The notes below the pieces were generated by a model. That model ran no database searches and had not been told where the DNA came from. It worked only from the letters and a program-made list of their open reading frames with translations. This document shows, in pieces, positions 9,002 to 17,359 of a stretch of 47,624 nucleotides of DNA. A program made the translations under genes and the position numbers. How positions within the stretch are numbered: the first letter of the stretch is position 1; the number at the start of each line of letters is the position of its first letter. The stretch is from positions 27,329-74,952 of the forward strand of contig JAGQHN010000007.1 in the NCBI GenBank assembly GCA_020431825.1. Direction: 5' to 3'. This DNA is from Trueperaceae bacterium (lineage in GTDB: Bacteria > Deinococcota > Deinococci > Deinococcales > Trueperaceae).

Positions 9002-9129
9002 CGGGAAGCAACATTTAATGAGCTATAAAACAGCTAACAAAAGAAAAATTTGGTGGACTTGTGTTGCTACATAAATACCGTGAAAAGGAAACAGGCTTGC
9101 CTCTTTCTACTTTTCACTTTGCATCTTGT

Positions 9130-9135
9130 TAGAAT
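9130..9135 (+). promoter_or_regulatory. -10 box TAGAAT, leaderless start of purM
   Basis: TAGAAT, 7 nt, then ATG at 9143. This placement favours 9143 over an upstream GTG-type start near 9050, which would add a 31-residue extension not typical of PurM. Confidence 0.55.
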
Positions 9136-9142
9136 CACAGCT

Positions 9143-10159
9143 ATGACCAAGAAGTCTTCGGCTTACGAACAGGCGGGTGTGCGCCTGGAAAGCAATGAGC
9201 AAACCATTGACCTTATAAAAGAAGCGGTTAAAAGTACCTATAACAGCAATGTTTTAGAGGGCATAGGGGCTTTTGGTGGACTTTACGAATTTACTCAGGT
9301 AGAGACCCATAAGCAACCTGTGCTGGTATCATCAACCGATAGTATTGGTACCAAAACCAAACTTGCCAGCCGGATGAATCATTATCAGACGGTGGGTTTT
9401 GATATTGTCAATCACTGTACCAACGATATATTGGTACAGGGAGCTAAACCGCTCTTTTTTCTTGATTATCTGGCAGCAAGCAGGCTCGAGCCAGAACTGT
9501 CCGCCGAAATTGTGACCAGTGTAGCGTCTGCCTGTAAAGATGTTGGTGCGGTGCTTATTGGTGGGGAGCTTGCTGAAATGCCCGGGGTTTACCTAGAGGA
9601 CGAGTTTGATCTGGTGGGTACGATTGTTGGACTGGTGGATAAAGGCAACGTCGTTACCGGGGAAAGCATTGCGGCAGGTGATAAGGTCATGGCCCTTATG
9701 TCAGGTGGTTTGCAGACCAATGGTTTTAGTCTTGCAAGGAAAGTAATGGAACCCTTTCTGGAGGATGATTTTGCAGGGCATACCGTGGGGCTCGAGCTAC
9801 TTACCCCGCACCGTCACTACCTGCATCCGGTGACAAAACTTTTAGAGGTGGGACTCATAAAAGGCATGGCCCATATTACTGGTGGGGGCATCCCTGGAAA
9901 TTTACCCCGTATTTTGCCTGAGGGTCTTGGTGCAAAAATTACTAAGGCTTGCTGGCCCATGCCTGAAATTTTCAAGCTGATTGAAACTAAAGGTCAGCTT
10001 GACGAAGATGAGATGTACCACGTATTTAACATGGGCGCAGGCTTTTTGATTGTGGTAGACGAGCATAGCGCTGTAGATGTACAGCAATTTGCTGGCGAAG
10101 AAGTTTATGAAATTGGCGAGATTATGCCGGGTAATGGTGTCAGCTTAGTTCAGTCATAA
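9143..10159 (+). CDS. purM: Phosphoribosylformylglycinamidine cyclo-ligase (AIR synthetase)
   Basis: From ATG 9143 the protein is 338 residues, the usual PurM length. It contains the expected blocks: SYEQAG-like start (SSAYEQAGV), STDSIGTKTKLA, GFDIVNHCTNDILVQGAKPLFFLDYLA (two parts), GGELAEMPG, GLQTNGFSLAR and the C-terminal MAHITGGGIPGNLPR and FNMGAGF motifs. It closes the imidazole ring of AIR from FGAM with ATP, step five of purine synthesis, in the cytoplasm. It stands alone, with no other pur gene nearby, and ends at a bidirectional terminator shared with the SPFH gene. Confidence 0.95.
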   Translation: MTKKSSAYEQAGVRLESNEQTIDLIKEAVKSTYNSNVLEGIGAFGGLYEFTQVETHKQPVLVSSTDSIGTKTKLASRMNHYQTVGFDIVNHCTNDILVQGAKPLFFLDYLAASRLEPELSAEIVTSVASACKDVGAVLIGGELAEMPGVYLEDEFDLVGTIVGLVDKGNVVTGESIAAGDKVMALMSGGLQTNGFSLARKVMEPFLEDDFAGHTVGLELLTPHRHYLHPVTKLLEVGLIKGMAHITGGGIPGNLPRILPEGLGAKITKACWPMPEIFKLIETKGQLDEDEMYHVFNMGAGFLIVVDEHSAVDVQQFAGEEVYEIGEIMPGNGVSLVQS

Positions 10160-10160
10160 A

Positions 10161-10198
10161 AAATCCCCCTTATTTAAAGGGGGACTTAGGGGGATTTC
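10161..10198. terminator. Bidirectional terminator between purM and the SPFH gene
   Basis: AAATCCCCCTT... is followed by AAAGGGGGA and then TTAGGGGGATTT, so a CCCCCTT/AAGGGGG stem forms and the outer AATCCCCC/GGGGGATT pairing is an alternative. A-rich and T-rich flanks serve both convergent genes. It fills the 40-bp gap exactly. Confidence 0.7.
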
Positions 10199-10199
10199 T

Positions 10200-11189
10200 C
10201 TATTGCCCAGGTGGCAATGCTGGTTGCGTACCGTTCATAAGACCTCGAACATCTAAGAGGAAATTGCCCTCTGAGGGTAGGAGAATGGTTTGTACTGAAG
10301 GGGCAAGTTTTTGAGCGATCTCGAGCTGAATAATTTCAGGGTTTTCACGGATAGCCTGACCTCTTAAGGTCAGTGCCTGAGCTTCACCTTCTGCTCTGGC
10401 GATTTCAGCATCCCGTTCACCTTGCGCTTCGGTCACGCGGCGCTGTGCAGCAATCTCAGCCTGGCGTTTCAAATTTTCTTCAACTTCAACACGTTGCTCA
10501 GCCGTTTGTTTTTCTTCGATGACCTGTCTGACTGACTCAGGAATGCGAATATCTCTTAAGAGGACTTCGATAAGGTCAACATTGCCACGACTTAAGGATT
10601 CCTGGAGATTTACGAATATTTCCCGTTGCATAGCGGTACGCTGAGTACTGATCAGTTCGGCAGCCTTATAGTTAGCTACGGCATTGCGAATGACCGAACG
10701 TACCTGAGGACGAATCAGGGTTGCCTGATACGAGTCAGCGCGATTTTCAAAGCCCACGATGCTACCATCCAGGCCTAAATCTTGATAGATAGAAGAAGCA
10801 TTGCTGCCATTAATGCGGAAGCGAATGGTGGCGTCAATATCGATGGCCAGACCCTCTTCTGAGAGTGCCTGAATTTCATCGCCACGCTCTTGGGTAAAGT
10901 CAAGGGCCTGCTCTCTGGTGTTAAAAACGGTGACTTCCTGTAGAAAAGGTAGAATAATGTGAAAGCCCTCGCCGCGTTCGCGGTCTTGCACACCACCGAA
11001 AACATTAAAGACCACACCTGTATTGCCTGCTGGAACTATAACAAAGGCTGAAGAAAGAAGGGCAACAAGTGCACCAACAACCACAGCCACGCCGCCCAGG
11101 CTACGCAGTGAACCTTGCTTGGACTGAACACCTTGAACAATCAGGACAAAGCCAACAACCAAAATGGCTAAGCCAATAAGTAAAATCAT
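10200..11189 (-). CDS. SPFH/Band-7 (prohibitin-like) membrane protein
   Basis: The 329-residue protein starts with two close hydrophobic segments (about 2-20 and 28-52), then the SPFH domain (about 50-215; VPAGNTGVVFNVFG at its start) and a long Ala/Glu/Arg-rich coiled coil (about 215-290) ending in a Pro-rich tail. Members form ring or cage oligomers in the membrane and often regulate FtsH-type proteolysis or membrane domains. No NfeD or protease partner lies next to it, so its role here is open. The ATG is set by a strong GGAGG six bases upstream. Confidence 0.87.
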   Translation of the reverse strand: MILLIGLAILVVGFVLIVQGVQSKQGSLRSLGGVAVVVGALVALLSSAFVIVPAGNTGVVFNVFGGVQDRERGEGFHIILPFLQEVTVFNTREQALDFTQERGDEIQALSEEGLAIDIDATIRFRINGSNASSIYQDLGLDGSIVGFENRADSYQATLIRPQVRSVIRNAVANYKAAELISTQRTAMQREIFVNLQESLSRGNVDLIEVLLRDIRIPESVRQVIEEKQTAEQRVEVEENLKRQAEIAAQRRVTEAQGERDAEIARAEGEAQALTLRGQAIRENPEIIQLEIAQKLAPSVQTILLPSEGNFLLDVRGLMNGTQPALPPGQ

Positions 11190-11231
11190 TACTAACCTCC
11201 ATACTAAGTTTAACTTTCTTAAGACCTTAGC

Positions 11232-11249
11232 ACTACCTTCAAAGGTAGT
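11232..11249. repeat. Inverted repeat ACTACCTT-CA-AAGGTAGT
   Basis: Perfect 8-bp arms with a 2-nt centre in the 106-bp gap upstream of the SPFH gene on the minus strand. No T-run follows in either direction, so an operator is more likely than a terminator. Confidence 0.45.
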
Positions 11250-11295
11250 AGAGGTAAAGGCTTACACTGACCAGCAAGTTTTTATTTGAGACACT

Positions 11296-12861
11296 TTATC
11301 CGATAGAACTTGGTTTGGAATGCGCTCTTGCTCCTACAAAAGTTTGCATCAAAATATTGGTTTCGGTTGCTTTAGGATTTAGTGAGGGAAGCATAACAGT
11401 AAAAACCGTTCCTTCACCCACTCGAGACTCAACTTGTACGGTTCCTTCATGCTGACTGACAATCCACTTGACTATGGCAAGACCTAACCCACTCCCGTTG
11501 CCTCTCGTTGAGCGAGCCCCATCAACCCGGTAAAACCGGTCAAATAAGTGCGGTATAGCTTCCTGAGGGATGCCCGGACCATTGTCTAAGACCTCGAGCC
11601 TGACCTGCTTTTTCTCATTTTGTACCGATATAGTGACCTGAGTTGCTCCGGCATTGAGGGCATTTTGAACCAGATTGAGCACGACTTGTTTAAGCCTCGA
11701 GGCGTCACCCAGCACTTCAGCAAGCGGCTCGGGAGCAGACACCGTAATGTCAGCACTACCTGCCATAGGCGCAACTTCCATATGCACGGCCTCAACAACA
11801 TCTACCAGATTCATGGGTTCTCTACTGATAGAAAACCCTGCGTCGGCACGTGCCAGCTCTAGAAGATCATTAACTAGTTTTGCCATACGTTCAGCCTCAC
11901 GGCGAATCACCGTTAGAGAATCTTTTTGCTCTTCGGTTGGTTTGGTACGGCGCAGCAGATAATTGGCATGACCAACAATAGCGGTTACGGGTGTGCGCAG
12001 CTCATGACTGGCGTCAGCGGTAAAGCGTCTTTGAGTATCAAACGATTCTTGCAGGCGGTCAAGCATGTGATTTAAAGACTCCGCCAGCGCGTGCATTTCA
12101 TCCTTGGTCTTGGGTACAGGTACGCGTTGCGAAAGGTCGCGGCCTGAAACCAGCATGGCGGCTTTGGTGACTCGTTTCACAGGTTGTAAGACCCTCGAGG
12201 AAAGTAACCATACCCCGGCAGCAAAGACAATAAAGGCAATAAGTGCGGTTCTCAGGAGTAAGCTCCGCAAGCCAGTTAGCGTATCAATAGGGAAGGGAAG
12301 CGCCACCATAAAAACCGCTGGCACTCTAATTTCCGTTTCGCTGGACTCAATGCCAAATGATCCACTTTTAACATAGGCGATTAAATCAGTGGAATCAAAA
12401 CGTATGCGCGAATTGGTCTGTTTAATATCGAACAGCGTTTTTAAATCTTCATCAGACAGATGATTAAACAGGTCTTCCCGGCTGGGGTTTTGGTGGACAT
12501 AGTTGGTCTGATTGATAACAATGCCCTGCTGATTTAGAAACGATAGATTGGAACTGCTGATGGGCGGTTTGGCAATAGGAGGTTGGTCTGGCTGAACGGT
12601 AAAGCCCTGTTTTAAGTCTTCCCAGAACAGGGGCTTGGTACCATAAGAGCGAATTAAAAAGTAGGCGTTTTGCGGCAAGGTTTTTACACCTTGCTCAGCG
12701 TACTCGAGCGCTTCTATACGCTCAAAAATTTCTCTGGCGTTTTCTTCTAGCGACCGTGTTAAAGAGCGCTGGGTAAAGGCATAAACCGCCGTGGCTACCA
12801 AACCCAAAACGATGGCTAGAAACAGTGTGTAAAACAGAGTTAGACGAACTCTTAGAGACAT
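11296..12861 (-). CDS. Two-component sensor histidine kinase
   Basis: The 521-residue protein has the usual order: TM1 (about 8-30), an extracytoplasmic sensor region (31-198) without a recognised fold, TM2 (about 199-221), HAMP (222-275), HisKA with phosphoacceptor His286 in ASHELRTP, and an HATPase_c domain with the N box (NLVQNALNAGA), the DNGPGIP G1 box and GSGLGLAIV G2 box. It sits 110 bp downstream of its cognate OmpR-type regulator gene in the same operon. A possible TATGAT -10 box about 25 nt before its ATG hints at extra internal transcription. The 27-residue tail after the kinase core is unusual in being basic and non-conserved. Confidence 0.92.
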   Translation of the reverse strand: MSLRVRLTLFYTLFLAIVLGLVATAVYAFTQRSLTRSLEENAREIFERIEALEYAEQGVKTLPQNAYFLIRSYGTKPLFWEDLKQGFTVQPDQPPIAKPPISSSNLSFLNQQGIVINQTNYVHQNPSREDLFNHLSDEDLKTLFDIKQTNSRIRFDSTDLIAYVKSGSFGIESSETEIRVPAVFMVALPFPIDTLTGLRSLLLRTALIAFIVFAAGVWLLSSRVLQPVKRVTKAAMLVSGRDLSQRVPVPKTKDEMHALAESLNHMLDRLQESFDTQRRFTADASHELRTPVTAIVGHANYLLRRTKPTEEQKDSLTVIRREAERMAKLVNDLLELARADAGFSISREPMNLVDVVEAVHMEVAPMAGSADITVSAPEPLAEVLGDASRLKQVVLNLVQNALNAGATQVTISVQNEKKQVRLEVLDNGPGIPQEAIPHLFDRFYRVDGARSTRGNGSGLGLAIVKWIVSQHEGTVQVESRVGEGTVFTVMLPSLNPKATETNILMQTFVGARAHSKPSSIG

Positions 12862-12971
12862 AATTTCTCAGTTCTTAGTGCTAATCATAGAGCAACTCAA
12901 CCCGCACCTCAAAGTCATACTATCAATCTGAGATGATGGTTAAATGAAGCCTATTTGCGTTTAGGTGAGAC

Positions 12972-13649
12972 TCACTCTTCACGCAGGACGTAACCAACGC
13001 CACGCACGGTATGAATAAGACGGCGTTCACCATCACGCTCGAGCTTGCGTCTGAGGTAACCCACGTAGACATCTACAACATTGCTACCGCCGGTATACTC
13101 AGGCCAGACCTTTTCTTCTATCTCAAAACGGTTAAATACTTTTCCTGGATTGCGGGCAAAAAGTTCTAAAAGTTCAAATTCTTTAGCACTTAACTCGATG
13201 CGGCGACCATCACGAAAGACCTCGCGCCCATCTAAGTTCATAACAAGGTCAGCAACCCGAACTTCGCCTGTGACTGCAGGGTTGACTCGGCGCAGGTGAG
13301 CCCGCACACGGGCTAAAAGTTCTTCAATGGAAAAGGGTTTAACCAGATAATCATCAGCGCCTGAATCAAGCCCCAGCACCTTATCTTCGACATTGTCTTT
13401 AGCCGTCAAAATGATAATAGGGGTATTGCTGGTTTTACGGATACGCCTGGCAACCTCGAGCCCATCCAGAACCGGGAGCATAAGGTCTAGGACAACCAGA
13501 TCAGGGTTAAGCTCACGAAATTTGGACAGACCTGTTACGCCATCATAAGTGACGATGGTTTCGTAATTTTCAGCTTGCAATTCCAAGTCGATGAATTTTG
13601 CAATTTCTTTTTCATCCTCGACAATAAGTACTTGCGGTTTTCTTTCCAT
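12972..13649 (-). CDS. OmpR/PhoB-family response regulator
   Basis: The 225-residue regulator has a receiver domain (about 5-118) with the acidic pair EDE (11-13), phosphoacceptor Asp55 in VVLDLMLP, and the LVKPF Lys near 104. A winged-helix Trans_reg_C domain (about 130-222) ends in [13 protein letters not shown]. It pairs with the downstream kinase. The gene has a perfect TATAAT 6 nt before its ATG, so it is probably leaderless, and an inverted repeat about 27 bp upstream of that box may be an autoregulatory site. Confidence 0.94.
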   Translation of the reverse strand: MERKPQVLIVEDEKEIAKFIDLELQAENYETIVTYDGVTGLSKFRELNPDLVVLDLMLPVLDGLEVARRIRKTSNTPIIILTAKDNVEDKVLGLDSGADDYLVKPFSIEELLARVRAHLRRVNPAVTGEVRVADLVMNLDGREVFRDGRRIELSAKEFELLELFARNPGKVFNRFEIEEKVWPEYTGGSNVVDVYVGYLRRKLERDGERRLIHTVRGVGYVLREE

Positions 13650-13655
13650 GAGAGC

Positions 13656-13661
13656 ATTATA
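13656..13661 (-). promoter_or_regulatory. -10 box TATAAT, leaderless start of the response regulator
   Basis: TATAAT, then GCTCTC (6 nt), then ATG at 13649 on the minus strand. A consensus -10 with the leaderless spacing. Confidence 0.65.
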
Positions 13662-13687
13662 GGAGGCACATTATGAGAGATTTGAGG

Positions 13688-13704
13688 CCAAAATGTAATT
13701 TTGG
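13688..13704. promoter_or_regulatory. Inverted repeat CCAAAAT-GTA-ATTTTGG upstream of the regulator
   Basis: Perfect 7-bp arms around a 3-nt centre, 26 bp upstream of the TATAAT box. The position, overlapping and upstream of the -35 region, suits an activator or autoregulator site. Confidence 0.45.
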
Positions 13705-13855
13705 TTAGACAGTAATGAGTAAATGATAAGAGTTGCGATAGATAATGGCCCCTTTTTGCCTAAAATTCAGGTTTTTTCTCATCTTCATTCATCAAAACTT
13801 AGTATGAACTCAGATTTTGCTTAGCTTGTTCTTAGCTAAGGTTTAGCGTAAAGAG

Positions 13856-14338
13856 TTAGCGGCTTATCGGTATGGTTTCCTGAACAATAATGTCATGCGC
13901 CAGGATACTTTCGGCCCAGGCTTTTGCCCCTTCGATAGAGTGGTCACGGTAGTTACCGCACTCGAGTACACTGCAGCCCGGTATTTTTCCTTCATGACTT
14001 AATACGCCTTCAAGGGCTGCCTTAAGGGCAGTTTTAACCTCATCATCAGCAGGAACACCAAGGATAGTCAGATAGAAACCCGTACGGCACCCCATAGGAC
14101 TGGCATCAATGATTTTGTGATTTAAATTGTCACGTAAATAACCAGCAAACAAATGCTCAATGGTGTGGAGCGCTGCCGTAGGGATTTCGGCCTGATTAGG
14201 CTGCACAAGTCTGAGGTCATACTTGCGAATTTCATCTCCGCCCGGTCCCTGGTATTTACCAGCAAGGCGGACATAAGGTGCGCGAACTTTGGTGTGGTCA
14301 AGATCAAAGGATTCTACTTTGGTTTTAGGTTGGCTCAT
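13856..14338 (-). CDS. luxS: S-ribosylhomocysteine lyase (LuxS)
   Basis: The 160-residue protein has all LuxS hallmarks: FDLDHTKVRAPYVR near the N-terminus, the metal motif HTIEH (His58, Glu61, His62), GCRTGFY with the catalytic Cys84, and the third metal ligand Cys127 in ECGNYRDHS. It cleaves S-ribosylhomocysteine to homocysteine and DPD, the precursor of AI-2, in the activated methyl cycle. No pfs or metabolic partner is adjacent. A TATAGT box lies 6 nt before the ATG (leaderless). Confidence 0.97.
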   Translation of the reverse strand: MSQPKTKVESFDLDHTKVRAPYVRLAGKYQGPGGDEIRKYDLRLVQPNQAEIPTAALHTIEHLFAGYLRDNLNHKIIDASPMGCRTGFYLTILGVPADDEVKTALKAALEGVLSHEGKIPGCSVLECGNYRDHSIEGAKAWAESILAHDIIVQETIPISR

Positions 14339-14344
14339 AGCTGC

Positions 14345-14350
14345 ACTATA
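14345..14350 (-). promoter_or_regulatory. -10 box TATAGT, leaderless start of luxS
   Basis: TATAGT, GCAGCT (6 nt), then ATG at 14338 on the minus strand. Confidence 0.6.
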
Positions 14351-14442
14351 TCAATATCAGCCACTATCCATTAAGTCCCTGCTTTGGCAGAGGTGCTATG
14401 GCGTTGCAAAATAACCTGAATCCCAAGCCCTATATCCATAAT

Positions 14443-14451
14443 TTATTCACA
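14443..14451 (+). promoter_or_regulatory. DnaA-box-like TTATTCACA
   Basis: Matches the relaxed TTWTNCACA consensus, in the divergent interval between luxS and the NYN gene. A single site, so it may be chance. Confidence 0.25.
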
Positions 14452-14528
14452 AAATAGGGGTATCCCCTTCCAAGTTTGCGGTTCTAGCGTTACACTAGTC
14501 GGGTATTTAATTATTTTGGGAGTCTATT

Positions 14529-15050
14529 TTGTCAGAAAAAGTCGCTGTGTTTATCGACGGCAGTAACCTTTATAATGGCATGCGCGATAACCTTGCAAAC
14601 ACGCGTGTCAATCTGCAAGTCCTTATTAGACAACTCTTAGGCAAAAGGCAACTTTACCGAGCCTATTATTATAATGCTCCCCTGACCGATGACTATGAAA
14701 ACGATCTTCGCGAGGGGCAAAGTCGCTTTTTTGAATCTTTACGACGTATTCCCTATGTAACAGTACGTCTCGGCCGATTACACCGCCGTCATGATGGTTC
14801 TTTGGTTGAAAAAGGAATTGATGTCGCCATTGCGGTAGAGTCTTTATCTTTGGCTTACGAAAATGCCTATGATACTGCTGTGATTGTTAGTGGTGATGGC
14901 GATTATGTAGAGCTGGTGGAGGCCTTAAAGCGCAAAGGTAAGCATGTCGAGTGTTGTATGTTTAAAAATCAATCAGCTGGGGTTTTACTCGAGTACGTTG
15001 ATGTCTTTCACCCACTAGATGAGTTAGATTGGGAAGCCATTTTATTTTAG
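14529..15050 (+). CDS. NYN-domain (PIN-like) protein
   Basis: The 173-residue protein is a single NYN domain (LabA/DUF88 type): VAVFIDGSNLYNGMRD at the N-terminus with the first acidic metal ligand, then KGIDVAIAVE (Asp) and VIVSGDGDYVELVEAL (Asp pair) supplying the rest of the acidic centre. This fold is a metal-dependent RNase; the RNA target is unknown. The TTG start is decided by GGGAG six nt upstream. A possible promoter is TTCCAA-17 nt-TACACT ending near 14496. It stands alone between luxS and the AsnC operon. Confidence 0.85.
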   Translation: MSEKVAVFIDGSNLYNGMRDNLANTRVNLQVLIRQLLGKRQLYRAYYYNAPLTDDYENDLREGQSRFFESLRRIPYVTVRLGRLHRRHDGSLVEKGIDVAIAVESLSLAYENAYDTAVIVSGDGDYVELVEALKRKGKHVECCMFKNQSAGVLLEYVDVFHPLDELDWEAILF

Positions 15051-15272
15051 AGGCATAAGTCTAGTTTAGAAGCATAAGCCAAAATTGATGGGTGCTTGAG
15101 GGCTCGAGTATATAGCCTGTCATTTGCTTTTTTGCAAAATGAAATAGTTTTCTGACATGCGACTTTGTTGAAACTGGACAAAATTGAAATAAGCAAAGTC
15201 GCTGTCATTTTTCTTACCTCATAACTGAATGAAATTTGCGTTCTGTAATTGACATATCTGGACGCATTGCGT

Positions 15273-15278
15273 TAAATT
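15273..15278 (+). promoter_or_regulatory. Possible -10 box TAAATT before the AsnC/Lrp gene
   Basis: TAAATT ends 5 nt before the ATG at 15284 (or TTAAAT, 6 nt). If used, the start is ATG 15284 rather than an upstream TTG at 15236. Confidence 0.35.
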
Positions 15279-15283
15279 TTACT

Positions 15284-15796
15284 ATGCAAGTTGACGAATT
15301 GCGTCCCAATGATGCTTCGGTATCACTCAAGTATCAGGAGCTTGATGAAACCGATCAGCGTATTGTTGACTTTTTGCGGGTAGATGGGCGTATGCCCTTT
15401 AGAGAAATCGCCAGAAAGCTCGATGTATCTGAGAGTATGGTGCGCAAACGGGTGAACCGACTGTTAGAGAGTGGCTGGATGCGCATTCTGGCAATAAGTA
15501 ACCCTTTGCAATTAGGCGTGCCTATTCTGGCAACGACCTATGCTACGGTGAGTCCACAGCATTTAGATAAGGTCACTGACGAACTTGCCAAGCTTGACAG
15601 TGTTCGTTATGTCGCTATTGGTGTTGGGGGACAAAATGTCGTTATTGAATCCATTCATGCTAGTAACGCTGAGGTTCATGAATTTATCCAGCGTGAAATG
15701 ACTAGGGAAGGGGTGGTTAAAAGCGAGACAATTTTGGTGGTCAAGATTAAGAAGAGTATTTGGGATTGGAAAATCCGCGAACCTGAAAAGGAGTGA
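15284..15796 (+). CDS. Lrp/AsnC-family transcriptional regulator
   Basis: From ATG 15284 the protein is 170 residues: a short N-terminal arm, an AsnC-type helix-turn-helix (LDETDQRIVDFLRVDGRMPF, REIARKLDVSESMVRKRVNRL) and a RAM/ligand-binding domain (about 85-150). Such regulators bind amino acids or related effectors and often control adjacent transport genes. It is the first gene of the peptide-transporter operon and ends 3 bp before the binding-protein ATG, so local control of that transporter is likely (inference). An in-frame TTG at 15236 is the alternative start. Confidence 0.87.
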   Translation: MQVDELRPNDASVSLKYQELDETDQRIVDFLRVDGRMPFREIARKLDVSESMVRKRVNRLLESGWMRILAISNPLQLGVPILATTYATVSPQHLDKVTDELAKLDSVRYVAIGVGGQNVVIESIHASNAEVHEFIQREMTREGVVKSETILVVKIKKSIWDWKIREPEKE

Positions 15797-15799
15797 TGA

Positions 15800-17293
15800 A
15801 TGAAACGACTGTTTGGACTCGTTCTAGTCGCCTGTCTATCATTTGGCGTTGCGCAAACAAGTGGAGGTACTCTGGTTGCTGCCTGGGCACAAGACCCTGT
15901 TGGACTTGATCCACATGTGACCAGTGCCTACTCGAGCTTTCAAATTCTGGAAAATGTATTAGACACTTTGGTTACCTTAGACGCTGAGCAAAACCTGCAA
16001 CCATCACTGGCTGAAAGCTGGGAGGTTTCTGAAGACGGCTTAACGATCACGTTCCATTTACGTGAAGGCGTCAAATTTAGTAATGGTCGTGATCTTAGTG
16101 CTGACGATGTAGTCTATACCTTTAACCGTATTCTTGATCCTGAAACAGGTTCTGGTAGCAGCTGGAAACTGGGTGGGGTAACAGATATTTCTGCCCCAGA
16201 CGCTAGCACGGTAGTTTTCACCCTCGAGGCTCCCAATCCTGGCCTTATTACCAAGCTGGCTGTCGATAAGACCATGGGTATTATTGCCAGGGAAAATGTC
16301 GAAGATGGCACCATCAGCACCCAGCCCGTCGGTACCGGACCTTTCATGATTACTGACTTCCAACCTGGCGTTAAAGTCATGCTCGAGCGCAATCCTAACT
16401 ACTGGCAAGAGGGTCTGCCTTATCTTGATGCGGTAGAAATTCGCATTATCAGTGATGAATCTGTACGCCGCACTGCCCTGGTAAGTGGCGATGTTGACTG
16501 GGCCATTTCAGTACCTGCTCAAAGTGTTGAAGAGCTTAAAGGCCGCGATGATGTAGTGGTTGACTCGACTGCTGCTGGTTCTTACTGGTATATCGGGGTA
16601 AACTTGGGCCGTGACCCTATAAGCGATGCCAAGGTGCGTCAGGCCATCTCCTACGCTATTAACCGTGATCAAATTGCCGAAGCCGCTACCTTTGGACAGG
16701 CTCAAGCCACGCAAGAACCTATTCCAGCCTCGAGTGCCTGGAGTTTTGGTTATGCTCCTTACGAGCAAAGTCTTGATAAAGCCAAAGAACTGCTTGCCGA
16801 AGCTGGAGTGAGTGATGGGTTTGAACTTGAAATTATGCCAACAACCCAGTATGAAGAGTCGATTCGCATAGCACAGGTGCTTCAAGCTCAGCTTGCTCCC
16901 TTAGGTATTAGTGCCAGCATTCGCACGCTCGAGTGGGCGGAGTGGTTAGAGGAAGAGGGCGCTGGCAACTATGATACCTATGTTTGTAGCTGGAACGTGC
17001 TGGTTGACCCTGATGACTACTACTATGCTCAGCACCACACAGGCGAAGTCTTTAACTTCACAGGCTATAGCAACGCTAGCGTTGATGAGCTTTTAGACCA
17101 AGGTCGTTTAACACAAGACTTTGATGAGCGCAAGGCCATTTACGAGCAAGTTAATAAGCAAATTGTTGATGACGCTCCTTATATCTATCTCTACAATCCC
17201 CTTAATATCAATGCCTATAAACCCTATGTTCAGGGCTATGCTGCGCGCCCAGACCAGGCCATTCGTTTTGTTGATACCTGGCTAGATAAGTAA
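15800..17293 (+). CDS. Peptide ABC transporter substrate-binding protein (SBP_bac_5)
   Basis: The 497-residue protein has a Sec signal (MKRLFGLVLVACLSFGVAQ; no lipobox Cys at the usual place) and the family-5 binding fold: AWAQDPVGLDPH at the mature N-terminus, LAESWEVSEDGLTITFHLRE, FSNGRDLSADDVVYTFNRI, and VGTGPFMI. It would bind di- or oligopeptides or similar solutes outside the membrane. An AAGGAG ribosome site lies before the ATG, overlapping the end of the AsnC gene. A hairpin terminator follows it, likely giving more binding protein than permease. Confidence 0.93.
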   Translation: MKRLFGLVLVACLSFGVAQTSGGTLVAAWAQDPVGLDPHVTSAYSSFQILENVLDTLVTLDAEQNLQPSLAESWEVSEDGLTITFHLREGVKFSNGRDLSADDVVYTFNRILDPETGSGSSWKLGGVTDISAPDASTVVFTLEAPNPGLITKLAVDKTMGIIARENVEDGTISTQPVGTGPFMITDFQPGVKVMLERNPNYWQEGLPYLDAVEIRIISDESVRRTALVSGDVDWAISVPAQSVEELKGRDDVVVDSTAAGSYWYIGVNLGRDPISDAKVRQAISYAINRDQIAEAATFGQAQATQEPIPASSAWSFGYAPYEQSLDKAKELLAEAGVSDGFELEIMPTTQYEESIRIAQVLQAQLAPLGISASIRTLEWAEWLEEEGAGNYDTYVCSWNVLVDPDDYYYAQHHTGEVFNFTGYSNASVDELLDQGRLTQDFDERKAIYEQVNKQIVDDAPYIYLYNPLNINAYKPYVQGYAARPDQAIRFVDTWLDK

Positions 17294-17316
17294 ACTTATT
17301 CAGTAAGATCAATGTT

Positions 17317-17343
17317 GGGGCAGGACTATCCTGCCCCATTTTT
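17317..17343 (+). terminator. Intra-operon hairpin terminator after the binding-protein gene
   Basis: GGGGCAGG-ACTAT-CCTGCCCC: a perfect 8-bp GC-rich stem followed by ATTTTT. It lies between binding protein and permease, the usual place for partial termination in ABC operons. Confidence 0.75.
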
Positions 17344-17359
17344 CTAAGGGAGGCTGGCG

